DNA of 39,214 bases. Origin: Oehlia diaphana. Its lineage: Eukaryota; Glomeromycota; Glomeromycetes; Glomerales; Glomeraceae. Location of the stretch: positions 1 to 39,214 of the forward strand of contig QZLH01000731.1 of assembly GCA_003833135.1 (NCBI GenBank), in the 5' to 3' direction. Positions 19,739-33,240 of this stretch are shown here, piece by piece; position 1 is the stretch's first letter; every line of letters begins with the position of its first letter. The translations under genes and the position numbers were made by a program. The notes below the pieces were generated by a model. The model did not search any database. It saw nothing but the letters and a program-made list of their open reading frames with translations, and was not told the origin of the DNA.

Positions 19739-22090
19739 ATGTATAACAACAGTGATATTAAAACTATTAATTCAAATGAGTGGATTAATTGGATTGAAAA
19801 ATCTATAACTAAAAAACAAATTAAATATTATGACTACAAACATTTTAATCACGTTCAAGAAATTGGTTTTGGAAGTATTGGAAAAGTCTATCGTGCAAAC
19901 TGGAAAAATTCTCATAATTACTTAGTATTAAAATCTTTTTTTAATTTTAATATCGTAACAAAAGAAATTGTTAATGAAGTAAATAAATAAATATTTTCGT
20001 ATTAACAATATATTATTTATTGTATATTCTAATTTCTAATTTACAATTTCTAATTTATAATTTTTTATTTATGATTTAGATTATACTTCAACATGAAATA
20101 AATTTCCATGAGAATATTATCCGTTTTTATGGCATTACAACAGGTATTATGAATATCTTTGAAATCACTTAATTAAGTTAAAATGAAAAAAAAAATTCTA
20201 AAATAATCATTTCTATCAAAAGAAAACCAAAGTGATAATTCCAATAAATATTTATTGGTGATGGAATATGCAGATAGTGGTACCCTTCGAAAATATTTAA
20301 GTGAACATTTTGAACGTCTCACTTGGAATAATAAGTTAAATTTGGCACTTCAGTTGGTTAATTCTATATCATACTTGCATGATAAAGAAATTATACATCG
20401 TGATTTGGTAAGTTATTCATACATTTAAACTATGCTGTAAGATTATATATATACTTAATATAATTATTTATTTTATTTATTGATTTAATAATAGAACTCT
20501 AATAATATATTAATTCATAAAAATATCATCAAATTGGCTGATTTTGGTTTATCAAAAAGGATTGAAGAATCATCCAATATTCAATCAAAATCATTTGAAA
20601 TGGTTACTTATATTGATCCACAAATATTTAATAGAAAAAAAGATATTAACAATCAAATACAATTATATTCATTGAACAAAAAGAGTGATGTTTACAGTAT
20701 TGGCATACTCTTATGGGAAATTTCTAGTGGTCAGCCACCTTTTTGTAATAAATCATATGATATTAATTTGGCTATGGAATTATCACAAGGTCTTAGAGAA
20801 AAACCCATTCCGAATACACCTGAAAATTACATAAAAATATATACTGGTAAATATAATTAAATTTTATATATGGATTTAAAATTTAAAATTAAAATAACTT
20901 ATTAATTTTAACTTATTTCATACTTAGATTGCTGGAATAATGAACCAGATAATCGTCCAACTATCAAACAGGTTTTTACTAGATTAAATACAATTGTTTT
21001 AGATTTTCAGCAAAATGATTATAATGCAGATATACATCAATTATCAAGTAAACAGCTGGTCAAATCAAATAATGAAGTTCCTGAAAATATAATCAATAAT
21101 TCATTACATGAGGAAATGTCTCAAATTATTCAAAATTTTAGTAGAATTCAAATAAAAGAAATAGAACCTTTAATTTCATCAAATCTAATTAAAAATAACT
21201 ATGAGCAAATGGTTAATGAAATAATTCTCCTTCTTGAAGATATAGAAATAGAAATGAGAAAATGTAAAATTGTTAATTATCTTAATTATCGTGATATAGC
21301 TTTACAAGAAATTTATAATTGGTTATTAAGTAATCAGAATGATTCTAATTCTGTTTTATTACTTGGAGCATTTAATCATCATGGAATTGAAATTAATGTT
21401 AATGAACAAATAGCATTTGAATTATATCAAAATGCAGCCAATTCAGAAAATATATTTGGAATAATTAGTTTAGGATATTGTTATGAAAGAGGAATTGGAA
21501 CCAGTATTTATAGAAAAAAAGCATTTGAACTATATCAAAAGGCTACGAATTTAGGAAGTGCATATGGAATGTATAATCTAGGAAATTGTTATATGGATGG
21601 AATTGGAACTTTTGTTAATGATCAAAAAGCATTTGAATATTTTCAAAAGTCTGCAAGTTTAGGAAATTTACTTGGAACATGTAATTTAGGATGGTGTTAT
21701 AGAGAAGGAATTGGAACCAACATTGATAACCAAAAGGCATTTGAATTATGTAAAAAGGCTGCAAATTTAGGAAATTATTTAGCTCAATATGATCTTGCTT
21801 TAATATATAAAGATGAAGAAGCTGTAATGGATATAGACCAAGCAATTTATTGGTGCAAAAAATCTGCTGAACAAGGATATAAAAGTGCCCAATATGAATT
21901 AGATGAGTTAAATGAATTAAATGATGAATTAAATGAGTTATATAATGCAGATGAATTATATGACTCAGATGAATTATATGATTCAGATGAATATGATTTG
22001 GATGAATTATATGAATCAGATGAATTACATGAGTCAGATGAATTATATGAATCAGATGAATTATATGAGCCAGATGAATTATATGAATAA
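19739..22090 (+). CDS. Protein kinase with Sel1 repeats and acidic repeat tail, 667 aa
   Basis: Five exons: 19739-19978, 20080-20143, 20223-20407, 20495-20846, 20928-22090. They total 2,004 nt, with clean GT/AG ends. The kinase domain (about 35-300) has loop IGFGSIGKVY (42-51), ATP-lysine in YLVLKSF (Lys65), helix-C glutamate in KEIVNEI, catalytic loop IHRDLNSNN (Asp162) and DFG at 179-181, so it is probably active. HRDL is followed by Asn where many Ser/Thr kinases have Lys. DVYSIGILLWEISSGQPPF and CWNNEPDNRP are typical of tyrosine-kinase-like kinases. Residues 424-601 hold about five Sel1 repeats (LGNCYMDGIGT, AFELYQKA), an interaction scaffold. The tail (601-667) is a DELYES-type acidic repeat. 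Substrate unknown. Confidence 0.93.
21430..21880 (+). repeat. DNA repeats encoding the Sel1 units
   Basis: About 108-bp units, each reading roughly LGYCYERGIGTxxxxxKAFELYQKA, repeated with moderate divergence. Conserved words include GGAATTGGAAC and AAAGCATTTGAA. Confidence 0.75.
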
Positions 22091-22160
22091 GATGAATTAT
22101 ATGATTAAGATGAATAATATGGGTCAGACGATTTATATGAGTCAGATAAACTAAATGAAG
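21900..22160 (+). repeat. 18-bp minisatellite (GATGAATTATATGANTCA)
   Basis: Repeated 18-bp units encode DELYES or DELYDS in the kinase frame. The array continues past the stop codon at 22,088-22,090 with the same period. Confidence 0.85.
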
Positions 22161-22213
22161 AATTAATTATAGATGAATCACATGGATTAGGTGAATTAGA
22201 TGTATTATATTAA
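22091..22213 (+). pseudogene. Decayed extension of the kinase-Sel1 reading frame
   Basis: In the same frame as the kinase gene, the acidic repeat continues with three TAA codons (22,088, 22,106 and 22,115). It then stays open for about 30 codons (YGSDDLYESDKLNEELIIDE and so on) to a TAA at 22,211. The ancestral protein probably ended there. Confidence 0.6.
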
Positions 22214-23225
22214 ATGAATTAATTTTTTGAATAAAATTTATAGTAATAAATTTCCATATTTTTTTCAGTTTAATGTAATCGTTGTAGCATATTCAGAGAA
22301 TTATTTGGCTTTTGCTAATTAAATTAAATATTCGTTACTTAGTATGTAATTTACAATATTATAATGAATCTTGAAATCATAAAGATTTATTAATTGTATG
22401 ATACTTGTATGATCAAAGTTATTTCAAAAGAACCAGATACGTATAAATTAATTTATAAATTGCTTTTGATGAATAAATTTTTTCGATCGATCATGTAAAA
22501 TGTTGACTTTCTTTTTTAAACTACAAAAATTGTTTTTGAATTTTTATATCATTTTTTTTTTTAAAAAAAAAAATATATATTTATAATATTTGGTTATATT
22601 CAGGTATTACTGTATATCTGGTTTCGATTTGCGTCAGATGATAACTGTTGCGAGATGCGCGCCACATGTATCGCACAATCAAGTCTTCTATTCTAAACAC
22701 TTTTTTTTATTAGTGAATTTATTTTTCAAACTATAAATAAATTGTATATGAAATTATATACTTATAAATTACGACAATAGATGATTTACATAAATCAAAT
22801 AAGTAATTTTGAACGAAGTAAAGTATTTCCCATGTGTTTGAGTCTAATCAATCCAATATTTTAGGATTACATATTTTTTACTGTGATGATAAATTTATTT
22901 AAGACTGAAAAAATCTTAATTTTATATGCATCAAGTAGTATCAACGTACGTCATTACCTGAAATTTCAACATTACAAGAAATGAATATAACACATGAGAC
23001 TAAATCAGAGGCACTAAATTAGAGGTGATCACAATGTAAAATTAAATAATACTTTATTAAAATTAAATGACACATATTTCAATTTTTCATCTCAAATCAT
23101 TCAATAAAATAACTCATTATTCTAAAAACAAGACTTGAATATATTAATATTCACCCACAATTCGATATGACATAACGATTTCAATACCTAACCTACTTTT
23201 TGTATGTTACTGGCAACTATTTAAA
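22214..23225. other. Spacer between two convergent genes
   Basis: AT-rich sequence between the ends of the kinase gene (plus) and sacsin-like gene B (minus). AATAAA at 22,230-22,235 on the plus strand is a candidate polyadenylation signal for the kinase. On the minus strand AATAAA at 23,053-23,058 is a candidate for gene B, about 170 bases past its stop. No gene seen. Confidence 0.45.
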
Positions 23226-26200
23226 TCATTCATTACCTGCCAATAATAAATCTAACATTTTTGATCTTTCATTTGTATCCTCATGAAACTCAACTAATTG
23301 ATCTATAACAAGTTGTCTATTCAATTTAATATATTTTTCACAATAATCTTTTAATCGTGTAGTCTTAAATTTATCTGACAATTCTAAAATTTCACATACA
23401 TTAGCAAAATTAATATACTGACTCTTTATAATTAAATCTTCTACTTCATCTTTGAGTTCAACTTCATAAAAATCTGTTGCTTTCAAAATATCAATCAAAA
23501 ATGTTAATTCGTAACTCTCCTTTTCTGTTGTAAATTCATCTCGTTTACGTAAAACAGATTTTGCTGCATCTTCAAAAGATTGTCCATATAACCATCGAAG
23601 TATTACCCAGAATATATTTGGAGTTGCATCATTTATTGAAATTTCAATTTTATTCTCTGTTGATTTATTTGAACCATTAGAGAACATTGTTTCAAAATAT
23701 GTTGATACAGCTATGTGATCAGGATAAAGATAGATATATTACCAATTAGTAAAGAAGATAATTTGAATATTGAACAATAAAAAACAATTGTACGTTTGAC
23801 ATACCTGAAAGAACGCATTTATTAGCGCCAATTTTTTCTTCACCAATAATAAAAATGACATCAAAATTTTTATCATCAGATTGACTTACAAGTTTATCAA
23901 GTAAGGAGTTTAACAATTTATCTTTTGAATTAAATGTTGGATTTGATAATAATGATATTGATGGTGTTTTAATCTCAGAAGCTCCTGCAAGTAATAATAG
24001 ATCCCTATATTCCTTCAAGCAATCTTTAACTTTATAAATTTTACGAAATCCAATATCTGCTATTAATCCAAATACGAGATCTTTTCCTGTTACCCAATTT
24101 TTCTCATCAAATGGATCATCCCCATTTAAAAATAATTTCTTATTAGGATCATTGATTTTTGATTTAATTAATACTTTCATATTTTCATTTTTTGAATTTT
24201 CATTCATTACTTTATAAATTTCATTAATTGCATTTTTTAGTTCTCTCTTATTATTATTATTCCATTTTTTTTCTTTCAACATTGTTACAACAACAAACCA
24301 ATGTTCAATAATATTTTCTATAGATGGAATTCCAACTTCTGGATGATGTACATTGAAAATATCATCCGGGTCAACATTTTCATCAAATAATGGATATTGA
24401 GTCCAACAAATTTTCTTATATTTTTGAGAACAAAGATTTTCAAAAGATTCAAAACGAGAAGTTTCTTTTGATTTCTGATAAAATTGATTTTGATTATTTT
24501 TTTCCGTTAGAATGAATTTGATCCCTTTAATCTTATTCCACTGTTCATCATTGAAATTTAAGGTATTGATTTGTCCATATAAATATTGTACTAAATCTTT
24601 TGCTCTATATTCAATTACATTTATTGGAAATATTCCTCCTTTAACCTGTGATTCAATTTCTGATGCACAGTCAATATATGTATCACAATCCACTTGATGT
24701 TTAAGACCGATTCTTTTCAGAGCTTCTAAGCAAGAATGACTATCTTGTAATTCTGGTGGTAAAACTTTATCAGTATCTGCAAAAATACTTTGAAATAATG
24801 TATTATTCGTATCATATAAAGTATCGACATTAACAAATTTAGTGAGTGATTTGTTAGGTATCGCTTCATGTTGTTTGAAACATTCCTCAATTTCTAGATT
24901 ATTTGACGATAATGTATCCTTTAAGAAATTAATATAACCCTTAGAAGGAGTTGAAGATTTTAGATCTGGTAAGATATGATTCTTAATAAAATCTATTTCA
25001 TTTATAGAAGTGGCACCTAATTTCCTAAGTGTGTCTTTAAAGAAAAAACAATTATAAAAATTGGTATTATCACGGAAGGAGAAAAATGTAATTCCTGGAT
25101 GAATAATTCCAGATTTTGCATCAATAAAAATATTTTCTTTAGAATATACTGGCCATATTGGTAAAGAAGCGAGAATATTATTGAAATTTTCTTGATATTT
25201 TCCATATTCTATTAAAAATATGTATAAAAAAAATATTAATCAAAAATAAGTAAACAAAAAATATAAAATAAATAAATATATAAATAAAATTGAATTTTCT
25301 TTCACTTACCCATTAAAATATCAATTCCTTCACTAATAAATTTTGTAAACTTTTCATATTCTAAAGCTGTTAAATTACTATCTTCAAATAATTGTTTCAT
25401 ACTAATATTCGCATTTAATAAAACCTTTTCCAAAGAATTAATAATGTTTACATGATTGTATCTTAAAATACATTTTTTGAGATTTTCATGAACATTTTCA
25501 GGAAATATCATATTAGTGAACCTTAATTTTAATTTTACTAATACTGGTATTAAAAAATGTTCTTCATCAATATATAAAAGTGGATTGTACATATCAGGTT
25601 TCATAAGCATATTGGAAGGTTTAATAACTGGTATTAGAGGAAATTTAGATAATTCTTCAAATTCTATATTTTTTCCAGATTTATTTATAATTGACCAAAT
25701 ATTTTTAATCCAATTATTATTTGTTATAGAATTATCATTCAGATTCCATGATAATATATTTTCATTTGGTAATTCATATTTTAAAAGGTCTAAAATTGCT
25801 GTAGCATCAAATTTTCGGATATTTGTGATTTTAGAAAATTCTTCGCTGGAAAAAATTCTTACTATATCATTTGGTAAATAAATAGAGACAAATTTTGATG
25901 AACCAGCATTTGGAAACAATTCTATATGTTCTTGATTACCAATGTAATAAACATTTTCTTTATCATACTCTCCAAACTTTCCAACAGAACCGTCATTCAA
26001 TGGAATTAATGGTAATCCGTCAAGAAACTCGAAAGAATCCTTATCTTGAAGAATAAAACTGAGCAATTGAAATAATGCTTCGTGTGTATTATCGTTATTA
26101 AAAACATTATCCTTAGGTTTATATGGTCTTAATGATTGTAATTCTTTACATATTAATTTTCCACTGATACGTGTATACGGGAAATTTCGAGGTTCTTTAG

Positions 26201-29200
26201 ATTTAACGATATTATTTAAATGTTCCATTTTTTCTTTATCAAGTTTCACGATTTGAATTGGAACTTTCAAATTAATCAATATATTTGAAATATTCGTTTG
26301 TTCTTTCTCAAGAATTCTAGCTGCCTGTAATGAAACAAGTTGTCCACCATTAGCTTCAGTCCAGAAAAATTTTCTCTGTCTATTATCACCTAACTTTCTA
26401 ATAACTCTTAAACCATAATTTTTGAAAATCTTTAAATAAAAGTTGGATTTAAGGGGCCAAATATTATCAATGACATTTGTGACATGCGAAATGAAGTTTG
26501 GGCTTTCTCTCATATTTCTAATTTCAAGGTTCATGATATATTCAAGTAGTTTGACGTGTAAATCAGCTAAAACTTCAAACAAAATATATTTATTCCATTC
26601 ACCATAACGATAAGAATCCCAAAAGCAGTCATACTCAGATATAATATTACCACATCCACCATAACTAAAGAGATCACAAGAATAATCATGCTCAGATATA
26701 ATAAAGTTTCCATTCAAATGAACTTTTAAATTGCTAGTCTTTGATAGGGATAAATAAGAAAATATTAACCCATGGAGTTCAGAAGGGTTTGGAAACTACA
26801 ATATAAAAATAGTGAAAAATAGTGAAAATAAAATAGTTAAAAATATAGTTAAAAATACAATGTATTTTCAAAAAAAAAAGTCAAAATTTCATGACAATAT
26901 GGCTTGTCGACAAAATAAATGGAAGAATTAACTTTACCGATTCGGACTTCAATTCATCCAATGATTTATTATCAGATTTAGCAAGCAAACAAGCAACTCC
27001 ACCTCTTGGCTTTAATAATAAACAATAATTATAAATTTTTTAATATATATAGTATAAAATCAAATTGGATTATTAATTGAGTAATATTTACCTTGAGTCG
27101 ATTTTCCTTTGAAAATTCTACAAGTTCACTAAATTCTGGTTTGATTTTATCATGTCCTCCAGTACATATAACCCATACTTCTGAATCCTTTCGCTTACCA
27201 TTGATTCTTTCAATATCTAATTGATAGATTTGTGCATCATCGATACTATCAATAACTTTTTGACGAGAATTGCGACATTTATCAATATTACTTATTTTTG
27301 TTTGCCATATTATTTGATGACGAGATAGCACATTCACTTCACGATAATAGCATGATTCTATATTTCTTAAAAAGAGCATCTCTTGATTAATTCTCCACAT
27401 ACGAATCATATTAATTTTATTTAAAACTTCTCTAAGCGGAAACCTAAACAACGTTCCTTTGAATTCTTTTGTGAAATCACAACCATACATTTTTTCATAA
27501 GGGTAGCATTGGTCCGGAAAACATTTCTTGAATTCTTTTTCCATAAAATTAATTCGAATATATCTTCGCCTTTTAGGAGAGTATCCTGTTGCCGGAAGAA
27601 ATCTTGCTCGGGGATCTAAAAATGTAATATATTCTCCGCTTACAATGCTTGGTAAATCTGTAATATGAAAAACACAATAAAATCCTTTTCCGAATTTTCC
27701 AATTTTAGTGTCATTTTCATCTTTAACACAAGATCCTTTGAGTTCGAGCAAAGTCTGAATATCATCATTTGAAAATTGTGCATCAAAATATATCCATATT
27801 GATGGACCTTGCAAATCTTCCATTTCTCTTGATAATAAAAATTTTTTATAATCACTATTTTGTCTCCGATCCATGATTACTGAAAACTGCGTGGCTTTTG
27901 CATCATCTGCAATCTATATTTAATGAGAACACATACCAATTATATTATTTGTAAGCGTATAAAAGGAGATAAATGCTTGCATAATAGAATATAAACTACT
28001 TTATTACTTACTTGGAGAAACTCTTTAATGAAATCATATGGCATAAAGTTTATCTAATATATGAAAGATTTTCAAATATTTGATAAAGATTAATATCTAA
28101 TATGAATAAATGATGCATTAATAAAATCTAATAATTACCCGCTCAGTAATGCGATTAATTTTAATATTCAAGAAGGGATCTTGTTCATAAAACTTCCAGG
28201 TATCGTCTTCAATATGATCAATATCTAGTAAAATTTAAGATGATATGGATTTTAGATATCTGATTTTAACTTAATAGAAAAAATTTTTTCTCATAATTAC
28301 CACATACCACATATTTTTCCTGCCAAAGATTGCATCTTCAAATCTTCGGCAATTTGTTGAGTTACGTGAGAATGAGCAATCAAATATTGATGCTTCGTTT
28401 CATAGCCAAGCCTTCCTTCAATATCATCATAATGGATTTTTTGTAAGCTTACAAGTATATTATTAGTGCTTGGAACTAATAATCCGTCCAATCTTTTTCT
28501 TGAATCTATCTTCTGTTTATTTGTAATACATATGAGAATATCAATGACGCTATTTATTTCATCTATTGATAAAACTTTATTTTCATCTTTTTCAACCACT
28601 TTTTTGATAATTTGAATTAAATCCTTAACCTTAACCTGAGACCACCTTTGTACTCCCATAGAAAGAAACATTTCCTTATAATAATAATATTCTCCAGGAA
28701 GTTTAATAATTAAAGTATTGTTATTCGGTAGATAACCATCAAAAAGACCATCAATAAAAACTTCATCAGTTGAACGAAATATATTTCCGCACAAAATCCA
28801 TGATTGACTTTTTAATTTTTTCTTCATATAATCGAATGATTGACTTCCAATATCATAATCTACATTCATGTATTTATAAATCGCCATACAAATAGATTTT
28901 AACTTCTCCGGTTGTATTTGATCCATATTATCACGACAAAATTCCAATTGTTTTAGTACAGATTTCTCATCAGGATCATAATTCCACTCCATATATTCCA
29001 AAAATCTCCTATTCCTGGGAACATATTCTACTATTGGTTCAACAAAACATACTAAATTTTCGAATTTTTCACAAAAACAATCAATGGGTCTTGAAAAAAG
29101 TTTCCTTTCAAGTAAGCCTTTAGTAAATAGCCTTTGATATGTAACTGTAGGAATCCATGATATTGTTTTGATAGTTTCCAACAATGCATTATTATTATTA

Positions 29201-32200
29201 TTATTTGATATCTGATCCCATTTTTCATCAATATATTTTAAAAGGTTTAAAGCTTTGGTACGAACTAAATCACGATCCTTAAGAGTCATTATTCTCTTCA
29301 CAATAATATCTATCCGAGAAATAATATCATTTGAAGTAAGTTCTTTTTTAATCCAATGCATTTGTAAAAACATGAAGAACTTATTGAAAGAATCTGAGCG
29401 TATTCCATAACTACCAACAGGAAAAACTTCCTCATCTTCAAAAAATAGTTGAGTCACCTTCTTTTCTACCGGATTAAATAGTTCCGTTGGTTTAGTTAAA
29501 TTTATAATATTTGGCGTTTGTTGTTGTACAAACATTCCAATTGTACCAGCTGGTACAAAAGGTTGATTTCCGATAACTTCTATTAACTCATTATTTAAAT
29601 TAGGTAGTCGATCAAATAATTTATCAATTACTATATTTATGTCTTCCGGTGGTTGCAATTCAAGATATGGTATTGTACAATATCGCCAATATTCATTTGA
29701 AGTCAATCGAGGAATTTCAACAATATTTTCCAATATATAACACATATTTTGTGAAATAGTATTAATAAATCCTCCTTTATCGCTTGGATAAATAATTTTA
29801 CCATATGATTTTTCTTCTCCGTGAGGTAAAAGATACCAACGTTTGTTTTCAGGTTGTAATGGTAACAATGGAATCGGTGAATTATGATCAACTTCGATAA
29901 AAATTGGAAAACGTTTAATAACATCAATATGATTTTGTACAAGATTAAATTTATTAGCAAGTCGAAAATAATTAAATAAATGTTCAACGAGTTCTGTTGC
30001 TTCGCCATTCTGTAAATTTATTTTCAAATTATCTGGATATGATGCATTAGCACGGAAGGAATCCAAAACCGATATAATGTTATCAGGCTTAATAATATAC
30101 GGAGATACTCTGATTATATGAAAAAGTTTTTTTGTTAATTTTTTTTTTTAAAAAAAAATAAAAGACGTAAAAATTTATTCATAACAAAATACTTACTTAT
30201 TCCATTTTGAAATTTTTCTAGTATCAAATTCACTGTTAACGAAAACAGCACCAAATTTTTCGAAAATAGAAATTAAATTGTTTGAGATATTTTTACTTGA
30301 AAAGGTTTTTGTAGGAGTCTTCAACTTTCTTAGAGTAGAATGATTTGTCGGAATTAAATGAATATCTTCAAATTTAGTCATATCCCAATTTCTAAATTTT
30401 AGGTTATCCCATAATTGATAAATCCATTCATAATTATCTGGCATTGGTATTTCTTCAGAATTTTTTGTATTTTCTGTATAATTCAATGAATATTCAATCA
30501 TATCTCTAACAGCAAATTCATCCAATATTTTTATATTTAAAATCCAATTTGCTTTTGCATTTTCATATAAGCATTGATGTAGTGTATTGGTAATCGATTT
30601 ATCAATGAACTTATTCAGTTGATCTTTAAATATATTACATTCATCGTTTTTATTAGTTATATTACATGAGTCAATAATATAGGCGTAAGAATTCCCAGAT
30701 GATGTTAAAGTATCAAGTGTACTATCTGCAAGCGGAATCATTTTAAAACCTTCTAGTTCATCAAATTTTTTACCCTTTAATATATATTCAAATAAAGATA
30801 AAATTTCTTCTCTTGATATTACACCGTCTTGCCATCTATCATTATTACACCTTAAATAATTACGAATAATAGCAGGAGTAAAAAAATGAAGCGAGTCTTT
30901 GTGTTTAGTAGAATTTTTTAAACCGCTGACAATGTTTTGTAATGTTAATATGAAGGGAAACCCAATACTTTCAATTATTTTAGATAAATTATAAATTTTT
31001 ACATTTTCATCCTTCAAATAGCCATTGTGAAGTGAAAGCCAATGAAATTTAGACTTTTGAAATGAGGAAGTATTATACAAATCAACTGAAGCTCCAGATA
31101 TTTCCCCAATGGTATTCGATGAAGAAGGTCCTCTGAATACACGATCCTCAACATTAAGACATTCTATTACGTTTTGCAATAGATCCTTGCAAAATCTACT
31201 TAAGTTACCCGATATTCTATCTTTAATTATTGGCCAGAATTTATATGTATCGTTTGATCGTATATTAGGGACTTTAAACGGCAGTTCGCGAAGAAATTTC
31301 GCCCAAGCTTTGGGTAAGACTTTTTCAAACAAATAAAGATTCCATTCTATATTTAGGTTTGCTGATCCTCGTTTCGCCTAAAAGTTTAAAAAAATACAAA
31401 ATTTTTAATATTAACATTCAAAGCACGTAAAACAAATAAAAAAGTTGATTATTATTCACCAATCCTTCATTTTCCGCAGGTAACCATAAAGAGCGTCGAT
31501 CTTTTTTAACCTATTAAGATAATTAAAAAATTTTTAGCAATATACCAAAGTAACAAATTACAACTTTTATCGATTCTTACCGCAAAATATCCATGTACGG
31601 AAACTGGAAAAGGCATTTCAATAGGAAGAGGTAAAAAACACAATAATCTTCCGGTAACATTTAAATTACCCAAAGGAACAGCTAAACCAACATTTGGTAT
31701 AAGTTTATGATTACTTATATCTATATCGAATTTCTTTTGAAAATATGCTTCTGTTTCGAGTAAATCATCAAGATAATTCAAAATTAACCATGAAAAATTT
31801 TCTTTAGTATCTCTTTTCTGCTGTCGAGAAAATAATGCGACATAAGATGATGTTTCTAATTGATTTTTGCTGCTAAGTTCCTTTGATTTCAATAATTTCG
31901 TAATCGGTACAATATTTTCAGCTATCAAACGACGTTGTTGTCGTACTTGGTCAGCATTTTCCAAATGAATTGTATAAAGCAATTCAAGTTCAGTAGCACC
32001 TTTTTTCAATTCATAGAAATAAATACGTTCGATATATTTTAAAAATAATAAACAATTTATGCTTTCATTTATGTAAAAATTATGAAACATGTCTAAGATT
32101 TCTTTAGGCTTGTATATTTTTTTAGAAATTTGCGATTCAGTAGAATCACGAAGAGGATAACGAAATACAGTGCCTTTAAATGGTTTTTTAAATGGATCAT

Positions 32201-32802
32201 CACATGTCTCATCACACGGGATTTTAAAAGGAGCTAATTGATCCGGTGACTCTTCGACCAACTTCTCATCGACGAATTTGTATATGACGCCACCAAGAAA
32301 ATGCCATTGATGTGGATCAAAGATAGCATATTTATTACCAGTAATGAAAGAAGGAAAATCAGTAATATGATAAATAGAATTAAAGCCGAGTCCCATCACT
32401 GTTTATCATATTGAAAAGTTAGAATATTATATATTGTATATGTTAAAAAATAAAGTAGATAGAAAGATTACCTCCAATTTTATCAATTTGATCTTTTTTT
32501 TTACTATTTGACAAATTTCTCAAAGATTCAAAATCTCTCTCTTCAAAGATGGTATTATTCTTTGATAAAAGTGCAGGACCTTGATATCTATCAAGTTTTA
32601 GATCGGCGTTAACGTGTTTTGGTTTTACTAATCTATTAGATGGATATGTATTATGGTCCAAGATAAAAATTTGTTCGGTACTTTTAGCATCGTCCGAATT
32701 TTGAAGAATTTCACGAAGAATTTGGGAACCATCAGGATAATCTTCAAGAATACCATGTAAACGACGAGTAATAGGTTCTTCTTGACTATAATCATCTGGC
32801 AT
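23226..32802 (-). CDS. Sacsin-like double-ATPase protein with C-terminal BTB domain (gene B)
   Basis: Twelve exons: 32802-32472, 32398-31581, 31510-31460, 31377-30197, 30109-28308, 28224-28139, 28053-28012, 27913-27092, 27009-26938, 26795-25310, 25208-23805, 23710-23226. They total 8,580 nt, 2,859 aa. I chose ATG 32,802; the frame is open 12 codons further up but without an ATG. Module 1 is a sacsin-type GHKL ATPase: EILQNSDDAKS (Asn35), GPALLSKNN, MGLGFNSIYHITD. Sacsin-repeat sequence follows to about 1,400. Module 2 (1,434-1,711) has EFLQIADDAKAT, GPSIWIYFDAQF and KIGKFGKGFYCVFHITD: Asn is replaced in all three motifs, so it is probably a weak or dead ATPase. The C-terminal BTB fold (about 2,680-2,800) reads DVIFIIGEEKIGANKCVLSG, STYFETMF and WLYGQSF. 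Animal sacsin ends in J and HEPN domains instead. Role inferred: chaperone-linked CUL3 adaptor. Confidence 0.92.
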
Positions 32803-32938
32803 TTTTGCGTTGATGAATTTAGGAAATAGCGTAAACACAAAAGGTGATTTTAAAGGAATAATCGACCAATTTATAATAAAATTTGTTGTATGAATAACTA
32901 ACTTTATTTAGAGTAGTTATTGTAGCATTTTAACACAT

Positions 32939-33220
32939 CGTATATTACTTTAATGAAATACAGTGAAAATCAGTCGATCTCGGGTAATCCGTAGTTCCGT
33001 ACGTGCTACAAAATTTCAAGAAAAATTCGACTAACAAAACCATTATGAAAAAAACGTTCATGTTCATTATTATCTTTTTTTGTATTAGTATATTTAATAA
33101 TCCAAAACAATGAAGTCAAACAATATAACGTATTATCAATTGAGCCCTACTACTGTTTTTTTCTAACAAGCCTTTTTAATTTCCTTTGTTTTTTATTTTG
33201 AGCGGATGCGATCGAATTGT
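32939..33220 (+). repeat. Duplicated block upstream of gene B, copy 1
   Basis: Shares an ordered series of words with 33,241-33,432: CGTATAT, ATTACTTTAATGA, ATCTCGG, GCTACAA, AAATTCGACTA, AAAACGTT, TTTTTGTATTAGTATA and TGAGCGGA..GCGATCGA. This indicates an old tandem duplication. Confidence 0.75.
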
Positions 33221-33240
33221 TTCATAACGATGAGATTAAT

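Noticed and set aside
21615..22154. Methionine-rich or Leu-rich ORFs overlapping the kinase-Sel1 gene
   Set aside because: They are other-frame readings of the Sel1 and DELYES repeats and share no start or splice context with a gene.
24512..25881. Plus-strand and off-frame ORFs across sacsin-like gene B
   Set aside because: They are shadows of the continuous minus-strand coding exons, which match gene A.
32803..32838. Upstream extension of gene B to 32,838
   Set aside because: The first codon would be GTG; the first ATG in frame is at 32,802, directly before sequence that aligns with gene A.
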